Source: Actinomadura litoris (lineage in GTDB: Bacteria > Actinomycetota > Actinomycetes > Streptosporangiales > Streptosporangiaceae). Taken from it: DNA of 64,000 bases. The translations under genes were made by a program, and so were the position numbers. Below, in pieces: positions 49,135-57,209 of this stretch (positions are counted from its first letter, which is position 1; each line of letters begins with the position of its first letter). The stretch lies in contig NZ_WOFH01000020.1 in NCBI RefSeq assembly GCF_009733595.1, forward strand, positions 1 to 64,000, in the 5' to 3' direction. The notes beneath the pieces are model-generated. The model was not told the origin of the DNA. It searched no databases and was given only the letters and a program-made list of their open reading frames with translations.

Positions 49135-49720
49135 CGCGGCCGCCGCACCCGGCGAGTCCGCGCTGACCGTCAAGATCCTTGTGGCCGGCGGCTTCGGCGT
49201 CGGCAAGACCACCCTGGTGAGCGCGGTGAGCGAGATCCGCCCGCTGCAGACCGAGGAGGCCCTCACCGAGAAGAGCGTCGGCATCGACGACACGTCGGCG
49301 GTCGCGAACAAGACGACCACGACGGTCGCGATGGACTTCGGCCGGATCACGCTGCCGAACGGCCTCGTGCTGTTCGTGTTCGGCACGCCCGGCCAGGACC
49401 GCTTCTGGTTCATGTGGGACGAGCTCGCCAAGGGCGCGCTCGGCGCGGTCGTGCTGGTCGACACGCGGCGGCTGGCCGACTGCTTCGCCTCGGTCGACTA
49501 CTTCGAGCGGCGCGGCGTCCCGTTCATCATCGGCGTCAACCGGTTCGACGGCGCCGGGCGGCACTCGCCCGACCAGGTCCGCGACGCGCTCGACCTGCCC
49601 GCGGACGTGCCGGTGGTCGACTGCGACGTCCGCGACCGCGAGGACGCCAAGCAGGTGCTGATCACGCTCGTCGAGCACATCATGCGCACGATGAGCGGCC
49701 GGCAGTCCGTCACGTACTAG
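49115..49720 (+). CDS. Conservon G-protein (CvnD type)
   Basis: A 201-residue GTPase-like protein with P-loop AGGFGVGKTTLV, EIRPLQTEEALTEKSVGIDDTSAV, TTTTVAMDFGRITLP, FGTPGQDRFWFMWDE and GVNRFDG. In Streptomyces the conservon A-D proteins form a membrane complex reminiscent of eukaryotic G-protein signalling. The start at the ATG at 49115 overlaps the DUF742 gene by 20 nt. It ends the operon; no cytochrome P450 (cvnE) follows. Confidence 0.92.
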   Translation: MESVRSDAAAAPGESALTVKILVAGGFGVGKTTLVSAVSEIRPLQTEEALTEKSVGIDDTSAVANKTTTTVAMDFGRITLPNGLVLFVFGTPGQDRFWFMWDELAKGALGAVVLVDTRRLADCFASVDYFERRGVPFIIGVNRFDGAGRHSPDQVRDALDLPADVPVVDCDVRDREDAKQVLITLVEHIMRTMSGRQSVTY

Positions 49721-49748
49721 CCGGCCGCCCGTACCGTCACCCGACCCG

Positions 49749-50471
49749 TCACCCCACCGGGCCCTGGGCGAGGCCCGGCGGGGGACGGAAGTCGGCGAAG
49801 TCGAAGCCGGGGGAGACCACGCAGCTGACGAGGACCTCCCGCCCCCCTGTGGGACGGGCGGCCTGCCACACCCCGCCGGGGATGACCGCCTGCGGGATCT
49901 CGCCCGCCGCGAGGTCGGGCCCGAGCTTGATGGTCCGCGGCGTGTCGCCGGGCGCGTCGCCGTCGCCGCCGAGCAGGAGCGCCAGCGGTCCGCCCGAGTG
50001 CCACAGCCACACCTCGTCGGAGCGGACGGCGTGCCACATCGACTCCTCGCCGGGCGGCAGCAGGAAGTAGATGCCGGTCGCGGAGCTGCGCTCGCCCGGG
50101 TAGCCGTCCGGGGTGAGGCGCGCGGCGGTCCGCCATGTCTCACGGAACCAGCCGCCCTCGGGGTGCGGCAGCAGGTCCAGGGCCTCCGCCGTGGCGGGAC
50201 GCGCCAGGAACGCCACGTGGCGGCCGTCGGGCCCGCGCCTGGCGTACCGGATCCCGGTCACGGCCGCGGCCGACAGGTCGATCTCGTCGGGCGGCGGGGA
50301 CAGGCCGGGGTCGAGGCCCACCGCGACGACCTGGCCCGCGGCGAAGGCGTCGTCGGCGATCGCGAGGGCGGCGGTGTCGTCGTCGGGGGCCCAGACGGCG
50401 CCCGCGTCCGCCAGGGCGAACCGGGGTCCGGGCCGGGTCTTCCACGCTTCCAGCGTCGTGATCAGCAGCAC
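49749..50471 (-). CDS. DUF985 cupin-domain protein
   Basis: A 240-residue protein. An N-terminal region (TTLEAWKTRPGPRFALAD ... VTGIRYARRGPDGRHVAFL) precedes the DUF985 cupin (LDLLPHPEGGWFRETWR, SSATGIYFLLPPGEESMWHAVRSDEVWLWH, GGVWQAARPTGGREVLVSCVVSPGFDFADF). Cupins of this group are small beta-barrels of unknown substrate; conserved His residues suggest a metal. The GTG at 50471 is supported by a TAGGCT -10 element 7 nt upstream and no ribosome binding site. Convergent with the conservon. Confidence 0.85.
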   Translation of the reverse strand: MLLITTLEAWKTRPGPRFALADAGAVWAPDDDTAALAIADDAFAAGQVVAVGLDPGLSPPPDEIDLSAAAVTGIRYARRGPDGRHVAFLARPATAEALDLLPHPEGGWFRETWRTAARLTPDGYPGERSSATGIYFLLPPGEESMWHAVRSDEVWLWHSGGPLALLLGGDGDAPGDTPRTIKLGPDLAAGEIPQAVIPGGVWQAARPTGGREVLVSCVVSPGFDFADFRPPPGLAQGPVG

Positions 50472-50484
50472 GCCCCCGAGCCTA
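50472..50484 (-). promoter_or_regulatory. Leaderless promoter -10 element (DUF985 gene)
   Basis: Minus-strand TAGGCT (50484-50479), 7 nt, then the GTG at 50471; no ribosome binding site. Confidence 0.65.
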
Positions 50485-50635
50485 GGCGAGCCGGGCGATA
50501 AGCGTTTCCCTTTGGAGGGCCCCGCTGGCAGCATGGGGCGGGTCATGCGGCCGAGTGATGGGGGCGAGATGCGCCAGGTCTTCGAACACTCCACGTTCCC
50601 TGCCAGGACGAGAGCCTTCGAGGACTTCACCGCCC

Positions 50636-52561
50636 ATGACCGACTCCACCCGTTCCACCCTGAACCTCGGCATCCTCGCGCACGTTGACGCGGGCAAGAC
50701 CAGCCTGACCGAGCGGCTGCTGTTCGACACCGGCGCGATCGCGCGCCTCGGCGGCGTCGACACCGGCGACACCCAGACCGACCGCGGCGAGCTGGAGCGC
50801 AGCCGCGGCATCACGATCCGCTCCGCCGTCGCGTCGTTCGGCTTGGGCGCGCTGCGGGTCAACCTGATCGACACACCGGGCCACGCCGACTTCATCGCCG
50901 AGGTCGAGCGCGCCCTCGGCGTGCTGGACGGCGCCGTGCTCGTGCTGTCGGCCGTCGAGGGCGTGCAGGCGCAGACCCGCGTGCTGATGCGGACGCTGCG
51001 CGAGCTGTCGCTGCCCACGCTCGTGTTCGTCAACAAGATCGACCGCATGGGGGCGCGGCGGGACGGGACGCTCGCCGCGATCCGGCGCGGGCTGCCGGGG
51101 CGCGCCGTCCCGCTGAACGACGTGCTCGACGTGGGCACCCCCGCCGCGCGCACGGTGCCGTGCCCGCCCGATCCCGAGATCCTGGCCGAGGCCGACGACG
51201 TCCTCCTCGAAGCGCTCGTGGACGGGCGCGACCCGGGGCCCGGCGCGGTGCGGGCGGCGCTGCGCGCGCAGACGGCCGCCGGGACCGCCCAGCCGCTGTA
51301 CTTCGGGTCGGCGCTGACCGGCTCGGGCGTCGCGGACCTGCTGGACGGGATCGCCGCCCTGCTGCCCCCGGCTCCCACCGGCGGCCGGGGGGAGCCGCGC
51401 GGGTCGGTGTTCGCCGTCGAGCGGGGGCCGACCGGCGAGAAGGTCGCCTACCTGCGGCTGTTCGCGGGGGAGCTGCGGCCCCGGCAGCGGATCACCCTCC
51501 AGGGAGGGGACGGCGCGCACACCGGCCAGATCACCGGCCTCGACGTCGTCGGCGCGTCCGGGACGCGCGCCGGACTCACGGCCGGGAACATCGCCCGGAT
51601 CCGCGGCCTGTCCAGGGTGCGGGTCGGCGACCGCCTGGGGGAGCCGGAGCGCGCCGTGCCCGCGTTCCCGCCGCCGACCCTGGAGACGGTCGTCTCGGCG
51701 CGGCGTCCCGCGGAGTCGGCGCGGCTGCGCGCGGCGCTGCTCGCCCTCGCCGACGAGGACCCGCTGATCCGGGCGCGCCCGGCGCCGGGCGGCGCGACGT
51801 CCGTCCTGCTGTACGGGGAGGTGCAGAAGGAGATCATCGGCGCGCGGCTGCTCGCCGACGCCGGGGTCGAGGCGGTGTTCGAGGAGAGCCGCACCGTCTA
51901 CGCCGAGCGCCCGGTGGGCGTCGGCGAGGCCGAGGAGGACATGGACTGGCGGCGCCGCACCCCCGACTTCTGGGCCACGGTCGGGCTGCGCGTCGAGCCG
52001 GGGCGCGGCGTCACCTTCCGCCGCGAGGTCGAGTTGGGCGCGCTGCCGCACGCGCTCGACCGGGCGATCGAGGAGACCGTCCGCCGGACCCTCGACCAGG
52101 GCCTGCACGGCTGGCCGGTGACCGACTGCGCCGTCGTGCTGACCCGGTCGGGCTACGCCTCGCCGGTCAGCACCGCCGCCGACTTCCGCGGCCTCACGCC
52201 GCTGGTGCTGATGGCGGCGCTGGTGGCCGCCGGGACGCGCGTGTACGAGCCGGTCCACGCGTTCGAGGCGGAGATCCCGGCGGACGCGCTGAGCCCCGTC
52301 CTCGCCCGGCTCGGCGCCCTCGGCGCGGACGGGCTGGAGCCCGAGCCGTCCGCGGGCGGGGGATGGACGGTGCGGGGCGGCATCCCCGCCTCCCGGATCC
52401 GCGACGCCGAGCGGTCGCTGCCCGCGCTGACCCGGGGCGAGGGGACGTGGTGGTCCCGGCCGTCCGGCGACCGGCCGGTCACCGGCCGCCCGCCCGCGCG
52501 CGACCGCACCGACGGCAACCCCCTCGACCGCGAGGCCTACCTGCGGCACCTGGCCCGGTGA
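50636..52561 (+). CDS. Tetracycline ribosomal-protection-type GTPase (OtrA/TetM family)
   Basis: A 641-residue EF-G-like translational GTPase. G motifs are AHVDAGKTS, RGITIRSA, DTPGHADF and NKIDRMG. The domain IV tip region reads YASPVSTAADFR near residue 508, nearly the motif of Tet(M)/Tet(O) (SPVSTPADFR), which distinguishes ribosomal-protection proteins from EF-G. Such proteins dislodge tetracycline from the 30S subunit; chromosomal OtrA-like copies are common in actinomycetes and need not confer high-level resistance. The ATG at 50636 has only a weak GAGGA. An out-of-frame ORF with ATGs at 50533, 50545 and 50569 overlaps the start. Confidence 0.88.
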   Translation: MTDSTRSTLNLGILAHVDAGKTSLTERLLFDTGAIARLGGVDTGDTQTDRGELERSRGITIRSAVASFGLGALRVNLIDTPGHADFIAEVERALGVLDGAVLVLSAVEGVQAQTRVLMRTLRELSLPTLVFVNKIDRMGARRDGTLAAIRRGLPGRAVPLNDVLDVGTPAARTVPCPPDPEILAEADDVLLEALVDGRDPGPGAVRAALRAQTAAGTAQPLYFGSALTGSGVADLLDGIAALLPPAPTGGRGEPRGSVFAVERGPTGEKVAYLRLFAGELRPRQRITLQGGDGAHTGQITGLDVVGASGTRAGLTAGNIARIRGLSRVRVGDRLGEPERAVPAFPPPTLETVVSARRPAESARLRAALLALADEDPLIRARPAPGGATSVLLYGEVQKEIIGARLLADAGVEAVFEESRTVYAERPVGVGEAEEDMDWRRRTPDFWATVGLRVEPGRGVTFRREVELGALPHALDRAIEETVRRTLDQGLHGWPVTDCAVVLTRSGYASPVSTAADFRGLTPLVLMAALVAAGTRVYEPVHAFEAEIPADALSPVLARLGALGADGLEPEPSAGGGWTVRGGIPASRIRDAERSLPALTRGEGTWWSRPSGDRPVTGRPPARDRTDGNPLDREAYLRHLAR

Positions 52562-52611
52562 GGCGCGACCGGGGCGCGTTCCGAACCTGGGCCGCGGCCT
52601 TGGCGCACCGG

Positions 52612-53184
52612 TCAGTCCATCTCGGAGAGGCGGGCGGGGTCGAAGGAGATCGTGAAGGGGCGCTCCAGGGCCAGGGTCTCGCCGGCGCGGGCCCGGCCGG
52701 CGACCCGGTAGCCGCCGTCCGCGAGGTCGAGCATCGTGACGGTGGGGCGCGGCTCCAGGTCGATGAGCCAGTAGTGCGGGATGCCGGTGGCCGCGTACTC
52801 CTCGACCTTGCGGACGCGGTCGATCTGCTCGTTCACCGTACGGGGGGTGACGACCTCGGCGACGAGGATCAGGTCGGGGCCGTAGTAGGTGCGGGTGCGG
52901 CGCTCCAGGGCGGCGCGCGCGACGTCGCGGCTGACGGCGAACACGTCCGGCTTGCGGATCCCGGCGGGGGTCGTGACGTCCTGCGGGGCGCCCGCGACGT
53001 GGACGTCGGCGTCGGCCTGCCGCGCGGCCTCCTTGAGGATGCCCCGCAGTTGCTGGGCGGCGTGGTCGTGCCACAGGTCGCCCGGCAGCTCGTGCAGCCA
53101 GCCGTCGGCGAGCTCGTAGCGGCGGCCCTCCTCGGGCAGCGCGTCCAGGTCGTAGAGCGTGTACGGGCCGTACGTCGCGCCCAT
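52612..53184 (-). CDS. Uma2-family (DUF820) putative endonuclease
   Basis: A 190-residue Uma2 protein: LYDLDALPEEGRRYELADGW, RKPDVFAVSRD, LILVAEVVTPRT and GIPHYWLIDLEPRPTV, matching the PD-(D/E)xK-like core. The ATG at 53184 has GGGGGGAGAAGG upstream. It is the second Uma2 gene in this window; the two share only family-level motifs. Function unknown. Confidence 0.85.
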   Translation of the reverse strand: MGATYGPYTLYDLDALPEEGRRYELADGWLHELPGDLWHDHAAQQLRGILKEAARQADADVHVAGAPQDVTTPAGIRKPDVFAVSRDVARAALERRTRTYYGPDLILVAEVVTPRTVNEQIDRVRKVEEYAATGIPHYWLIDLEPRPTVTMLDLADGGYRVAGRARAGETLALERPFTISFDPARLSEMD

Positions 53185-53365
53185 GGACCTTCTCCCCCCT
53201 CGTCCTCCGAGCCGTGCCGTAGGCCGTTCCGGGGGGTGCGGGGGACGTCCCCCACAAGAGACCGGGCCGTTCCCGAATCTAGTGGACGGACGTCCGGCGG
53301 TCCGGAACCAAGATCGCGCGTCGGCCGGATCCGGGCGAATCTCTCGAAAGGCGAGCGATGGTGAG

Positions 53366-53381
53366 TTACGATACATCGCGA
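53366..53381. promoter_or_regulatory. PadR-operator-like motif upstream of the DUF1707 gene
   Basis: ACGATACATCGCG at 53368-53380, with CGAT-N2-ATCG symmetry. It matches the two operator arms before DUF4097-padR (ACGATATGTCGCG and CACGATACATC). It lies about 47 nt before the DUF1707 start. Confidence 0.55.
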
Positions 53382-53427
53382 GTCGGCGCCCCATCGTCGG
53401 GAGGCGGCGGCGTGGAGGAGAGATGCG

Positions 53428-53991
53428 ATGAGCGCCGAGCAGCGGAAGGCCGGGGCCGCCCTGCGCGCCTCGGACGGCGACCGCGACGAGACCCTCGTGC
53501 GGTTGCACACCGCCTACGCCGAGGGGCGCCTGACCGACACCGAGCTGGACGAGCGCATCGACCTGGCGCTCGCCGCCCGCACCCGCGCGGAGCTCGGCCG
53601 GGTGTCGGACGACCTGCCCGCCGCCAAGGCCCCGACGGCCGTCCCGGCCGGACGCCCGGCCGGGCGGTTCCAGATGGCCTACAAGAGCGCGGTCAGGCGC
53701 AGCGGCCGGTGGCGGCTGCCGGAGCGGTTCACGACCGTCATCTACAAAGGGCACTCGCTGCTCGACTTGCGCGAGGTGGAGCTGGAGGGGCCGGTCACCA
53801 CGATCCGCGTGCTCGCCTACAAGTCCACGGTCGAGATCGTCGCCCCGGCGGGCGTGCGGGTCGAGGCGGAGGGCGTGGGGGTGTCGTCCGAGGTCGGCGG
53901 CGTGCCGCCGGTGGACGCGCCGGTGATCCATGTCCGGGGATTCGCGTACAAGGGGGAGATCGAGGCGAAAGATCGGTTTCGCCGGGCCTGA
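53428..53991 (+). CDS. DUF1707 domain protein
   Basis: A 187-residue protein. An N-terminal DUF1707 domain (LRASDGDRDETLVRLHTAYAEGRLTDTELDERIDLALAARTRAEL) is followed by a beta-rich C-terminal domain (VIYKGHSLLDLREVELEGPVTTIRVLAYKSTVEIV ... IHVRGFAYKGEIEA) resembling the DUF4097/liaF-like cell-wall-sensing strand repeats. DUF1707 proteins are often cell-envelope stress-related. The ATG at 53428 has GGAGGAGAG upstream. The PadR-type operator motif before it suggests common control with DUF4097-padR. Confidence 0.85.
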   Translation: MSAEQRKAGAALRASDGDRDETLVRLHTAYAEGRLTDTELDERIDLALAARTRAELGRVSDDLPAAKAPTAVPAGRPAGRFQMAYKSAVRRSGRWRLPERFTTVIYKGHSLLDLREVELEGPVTTIRVLAYKSTVEIVAPAGVRVEAEGVGVSSEVGGVPPVDAPVIHVRGFAYKGEIEAKDRFRRA

Positions 53992-54118
53992 GGTGATAGA
54001 ACGCTCCCACGGCTAGGATCGGCCGCCGTTCACGTCGATGTCCGGGCACGGGCGGATGTGGCGCGGTTTGATGGTGATCCATCGCGAACTCGGGCTGCGG
54101 CCGGTGAATGGAGCGCGT

Positions 54119-56647
54119 GTGACGGCGAGGACCCCCGGGCAGGACGAGGCGCGGCTCGCGATCGAGGACGAGCCGGTCGACTCCCGCCGGATCCGGCGGC
54201 GCCTGACCTTCGGCGTCGCCGGCGACCTCGCCGGGCTGCCCGCGTCGCTGTCGCCCTGGCAGCGCGCCTACGAGGCGTGGCGGTCCGCGGGCCTGCCGTG
54301 GGGGCACGGCCCCGCGCCGGGCGTGCCGTCCGAACCGCTCGTCACCGCCCCCAGGCCCGCCGGGCCCGCGCTCGCGCCCGTCCGGGCGGACGAGGCGCCG
54401 CCCGCGCGGAAGCCGACCAGGACACCGGTCGACGAGAAGGTCTACTCCCCGCCGCGGCCGCGCCGCGTCCCCGGCCGGACGCGCGGGCTGCGGGCGGGCG
54501 TCGCGGTCGCGGCCGGGCTCGTGCTGGTGGCGGGCGGGGCGATCGTCCTCCTCGGCCGGGACGGGGGCGGGCCCGACCGTCCGCGCGTCCCGGCGGCCGT
54601 CCCCGCCGACCGGCTGTTCGCGGCCGACCCGGCGGCGATGGCGGACGGCCTCGTCCAGGACCTCGCCGCCCTCGGCTCGGACGGCGCGACGCTCGTCGCG
54701 GCGGGCACGGAGGGACCCGGCGCGCAGGGCCGCGAACGCGCCGAGTTCCTGTACTCCGGCGGCCCGGGCGGTGCGGGGCGCGCCTGGCGGGCGGCCCGCG
54801 TCCGCGCGGCCGACGGCTCGGAGCCGCCGCTCGGCGACCGCCCCCGCCTGGTGTCGGGCGGCCAGGGGAGCTGGGTGGCGCTCGGCCGCGACGCCGCGGG
54901 CGCCGTCGTCGCCTGGACGGGCGGGGACGCCGCGACCTGGACACGCCAACCCGCGCTCGGCCCCGCGTTCCGGCCGTCCGACGAGGTCAACGCGCTGGCC
55001 CGCACCCCGCGCGGGTTCGTGGCGGCGGGCGCCGCGTCCGGCCGGGCCGTGGTGTGGAGCTCGGCCGACGGGCGCGCCTGGCAGCGCCTCGACGGGCTGC
55101 GGGCCGCGGGGATCACCCGGCTCGACCGGCTCGCCGCGTCCGGGGACGTCCTGGTCACGCACGGGACGTACGAGAAGAAGGTCACCCGCAAGAAGGGCCG
55201 CCGGAAGGCCACGCGGACGGTGCGCGGCGAGGGCGTCTGGCGCTCGGCGGACGGCGGGCGGACCTGGACGGCCGCCGACGTCCCGCAGGGCCAGGGCTCC
55301 TACGGGGCGACGAAGGGCCTGGCGGCGGGGCCGGGCGGGTTCGCCACCGTTCGGGAGGGCCGCCGCACGACCGGGCGCGGGAAGCACCGCAGGACGACGC
55401 GCTTCGCGGTCCTGTTCACCTCCCGGGACGGGCGGGGCTGGCGCGCGGCGGGAACGTTCGGCGGCGCCGCGTACACCGGCGTCGAGCGCTTCGGCGGGAG
55501 CGCGGCGGGCCTGGCCGCCCTCATCACCGACCGTGTCGAGGGCAGGGACGGCCGCACGGTCCTGCGCAGCGCCGACGGCCGCGCCTGGCAGCCGACGGGC
55601 ACGGTCGCCGGAGCGGGCGACGGGCCCGCGACCGAGGTCAGCGGGCTGACGGTCGCCGCGGACGGCACGGTCGCGCTCACCGGGCACCGGGGCGAGGACG
55701 CCTACCTGTCCGGCGTGGACCTGGCCTCCGTGCCCGGCGCCGTCAACACCGAGCGGACGATCAGAGCCGCCGCCCCGGGCCCCGGGCGGGTCGTCGCGGT
55801 CGGCGGCACGAACGGCGCCGCCGCCGTCTGGAGTTCGCCGGACGGCCGCCGGTGGACCCGCGCCGCGCTTCCCGCGACCCGCGGCCGGCTGTCCGACGTC
55901 GCCCACGGGACGGGCGGATGGCTCGCCGTGGGCCGCGCGTCCGGCGCGTCCCCCGGCCCGCTCGCGTTCGTCTCGCCGGACGGCGCGTCCTGGACGCAGG
56001 TGCCGTTCCCGGCGGTGGGCGAGGGGCCCTCCGCCGTGACCACCGGCCCCGCCGGCTACGTCGCCGTCGGGACGGGCGCGGCGTGGCGGACCACCGACCG
56101 CAAGGTCTGGAGGCGCACCGGCATCGAGGGCAGGCTCACCGACGTCACCGCGACCGCGCGCGGGTACGTCGCGGTCGGCGCGCGCGACACGGCGCCCGCC
56201 GTCTGGACCTCGCCGGACGGCCTGGCCTGGACGCCGGTCAGACTCCCCGCCGCCCTCGTGCCCGGCCCGCTCACCAAGGTGGTGGCGCGCGGCGACGCGC
56301 TGGTCGCGATCGGCGCGGGCCCGACGCCGCTGGTGTCCACCGACGCCGGGGCGACCTGGGCGCCCCGGCCCCTCGCCGGCGCGCCCGCCGCGCCGGCACC
56401 GGCGACCACCGCCGTGGCGGCGACGCCGAAGGGCTGGGTCGTCGCCGGCTCGCTCGGCCGGGCGGCCGGGATCTGGGCGTCCCGGGACGGCGCGGCCTGG
56501 CGCCGCGTCCCCGCCGCCGGGCTGGACGGCGCGGGCGACGCGCGGCTCACCGTCATGGCGTCCCTGGGCGGCGACCTGCTGGCCCTCGGCACCCGCACGG
56601 ACCACCGCGGTACGGCCACCCTCCTGTGGCGCGCCGCGTCACCCTGA
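54119..56647 (+). CDS. Membrane-anchored beta-propeller/BNR-like repeat protein, function unknown
   Basis: An 842-residue protein. About 125 cytoplasmic residues (a RRIRRRLTFGVAGDLAGLP motif and a proline-rich stretch) precede one membrane helix near 126-146 (AGVAVAAGLVLVAGGAIVLLG), after which almost everything should be extracellular. The outer part repeats a BNR/sialidase-type unit such as VVWSSADGRAWQRL, VWRSADGGRTWTAA, VLRSADGRAWQPT, VWSSPDGRRWTRA, VWTSPDGLAWTPV, consistent with one or two beta propellers. No catalytic site is obvious. The GTG at 54119 has GGAG 6 nt upstream; ATGs at 54038 and 54071 are possible. Confidence 0.8.
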   Translation: MTARTPGQDEARLAIEDEPVDSRRIRRRLTFGVAGDLAGLPASLSPWQRAYEAWRSAGLPWGHGPAPGVPSEPLVTAPRPAGPALAPVRADEAPPARKPTRTPVDEKVYSPPRPRRVPGRTRGLRAGVAVAAGLVLVAGGAIVLLGRDGGGPDRPRVPAAVPADRLFAADPAAMADGLVQDLAALGSDGATLVAAGTEGPGAQGRERAEFLYSGGPGGAGRAWRAARVRAADGSEPPLGDRPRLVSGGQGSWVALGRDAAGAVVAWTGGDAATWTRQPALGPAFRPSDEVNALARTPRGFVAAGAASGRAVVWSSADGRAWQRLDGLRAAGITRLDRLAASGDVLVTHGTYEKKVTRKKGRRKATRTVRGEGVWRSADGGRTWTAADVPQGQGSYGATKGLAAGPGGFATVREGRRTTGRGKHRRTTRFAVLFTSRDGRGWRAAGTFGGAAYTGVERFGGSAAGLAALITDRVEGRDGRTVLRSADGRAWQPTGTVAGAGDGPATEVSGLTVAADGTVALTGHRGEDAYLSGVDLASVPGAVNTERTIRAAAPGPGRVVAVGGTNGAAAVWSSPDGRRWTRAALPATRGRLSDVAHGTGGWLAVGRASGASPGPLAFVSPDGASWTQVPFPAVGEGPSAVTTGPAGYVAVGTGAAWRTTDRKVWRRTGIEGRLTDVTATARGYVAVGARDTAPAVWTSPDGLAWTPVRLPAALVPGPLTKVVARGDALVAIGAGPTPLVSTDAGATWAPRPLAGAPAAPAPATTAVAATPKGWVVAGSLGRAAGIWASRDGAAWRRVPAAGLDGAGDARLTVMASLGGDLLALGTRTDHRGTATLLWRAASP

Positions 56648-56673
56648 GGGCTTGCGCGGGGGGCGGAGGCTCC

Positions 56674-56754
56674 TCAGCCGTTGCAGCCGCAGGAGCAGCC
56701 CTTCGCGCAGGAACATCCACTGCTGTGTCCGCAACTACATCCCTTTTTCGTCAT
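56674..56754 (-). CDS. 26-residue Cys-rich peptide, metallothionein-like
   Basis: The ORF from the ATG at 56754 encodes 26 residues with seven cysteines (6, 8, 14, 16, 20, 22, 24) and one His (10), arranged as C-x-C pairs: GCSCGHSSGCSC, then GCSCGCNG at the end; it starts MTKKG. C-x-C spacing with no aromatic residues is what metallothioneins show, although known bacterial ones are roughly twice as long. The ATG has a TACGTT -10 element 7 nt upstream and no ribosome binding site, the same leaderless layout as eight other genes here, which argues for a real gene. It is too short for most gene finders. Confidence 0.6.
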   Translation of the reverse strand: MTKKGCSCGHSSGCSCAKGCSCGCNG

Positions 56755-56767
56755 GAAACGGAACGTA
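56755..56767 (-). promoter_or_regulatory. Leaderless promoter -10 element (Cys-rich peptide)
   Basis: Minus-strand TACGTT (56767-56762), 7 nt, then the ATG at 56754; no ribosome binding site. Confidence 0.55.
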
Positions 56768-56908
56768 ATGCGCCGCGCGCCGCGCGGTCTATGACCTGAC
56801 CGCACCACCGTCCCTGACCTGGACGGGAGGTCGGGCTGTCGCCGGGGTGGTTCGACACGGGCCGTTCCGGGGCGGGGGTCGGCGGAACGGCCCGTGTCGC
56901 TCTTGGGC

Positions 56909-57094
56909 TCAGGTATGGATGTTGAGGTCCACGCCGAGCAGGACGAGGAACCACAGGAAGATGGCCAGCAGTGCGCTGACGATGCGCCGTAGCAGGCTCG
57001 CGGTGAGGTAATCGTGGTCCCAGGCGATGAACAGGCCCACGATGATGTAGAGGAGTCCGAACAGGCCGATGTGCGGCCGATATCGATATGCCAT
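56909..57094 (-). CDS. Small two-helix membrane protein, function unknown
   Basis: A 61-residue protein with two hydrophobic helices (HIGLFGLLYIIVGLFIAWD and IVSALLAIFLWFLVLLGVDL) joined by a short basic loop (HDYLTASLLRR). The ATG at 57094 (MAYRYRPH) has GAGGAGGAGACC upstream; an upstream in-frame start would add a non-hydrophobic, unlikely leader. Its size and pattern are like other small actinobacterial membrane proteins without known role. Confidence 0.78.
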   Translation of the reverse strand: MAYRYRPHIGLFGLLYIIVGLFIAWDHDYLTASLLRRIVSALLAIFLWFLVLLGVDLNIHT

Positions 57095-57209
57095 GGGGGT
57101 GGTCTCCTCCTCGGAGGGGTCTGGACGCACCCTCCGGTGCCCGGCTCGACGCGCCGATAACATCGCCCCCCGAAAAGGACAGTGCTAATTCCACCCTTGA
57201 CCCGGACCG

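Noticed and set aside
53795..56605. 936-codon minus-strand frame opposite the propeller gene
   Set aside because: Shadow ORF rich in Gly/Arg/Pro with no recognisable domain; the plus-strand frame has a membrane helix and regular BNR repeats.
57067..57085. CGATATCGATATG near the small membrane protein as a third-target PadR site
   Set aside because: It lies inside codons 3-8 of the gene (YRYRPH) and does not match the ACGATAYRTC core well enough.
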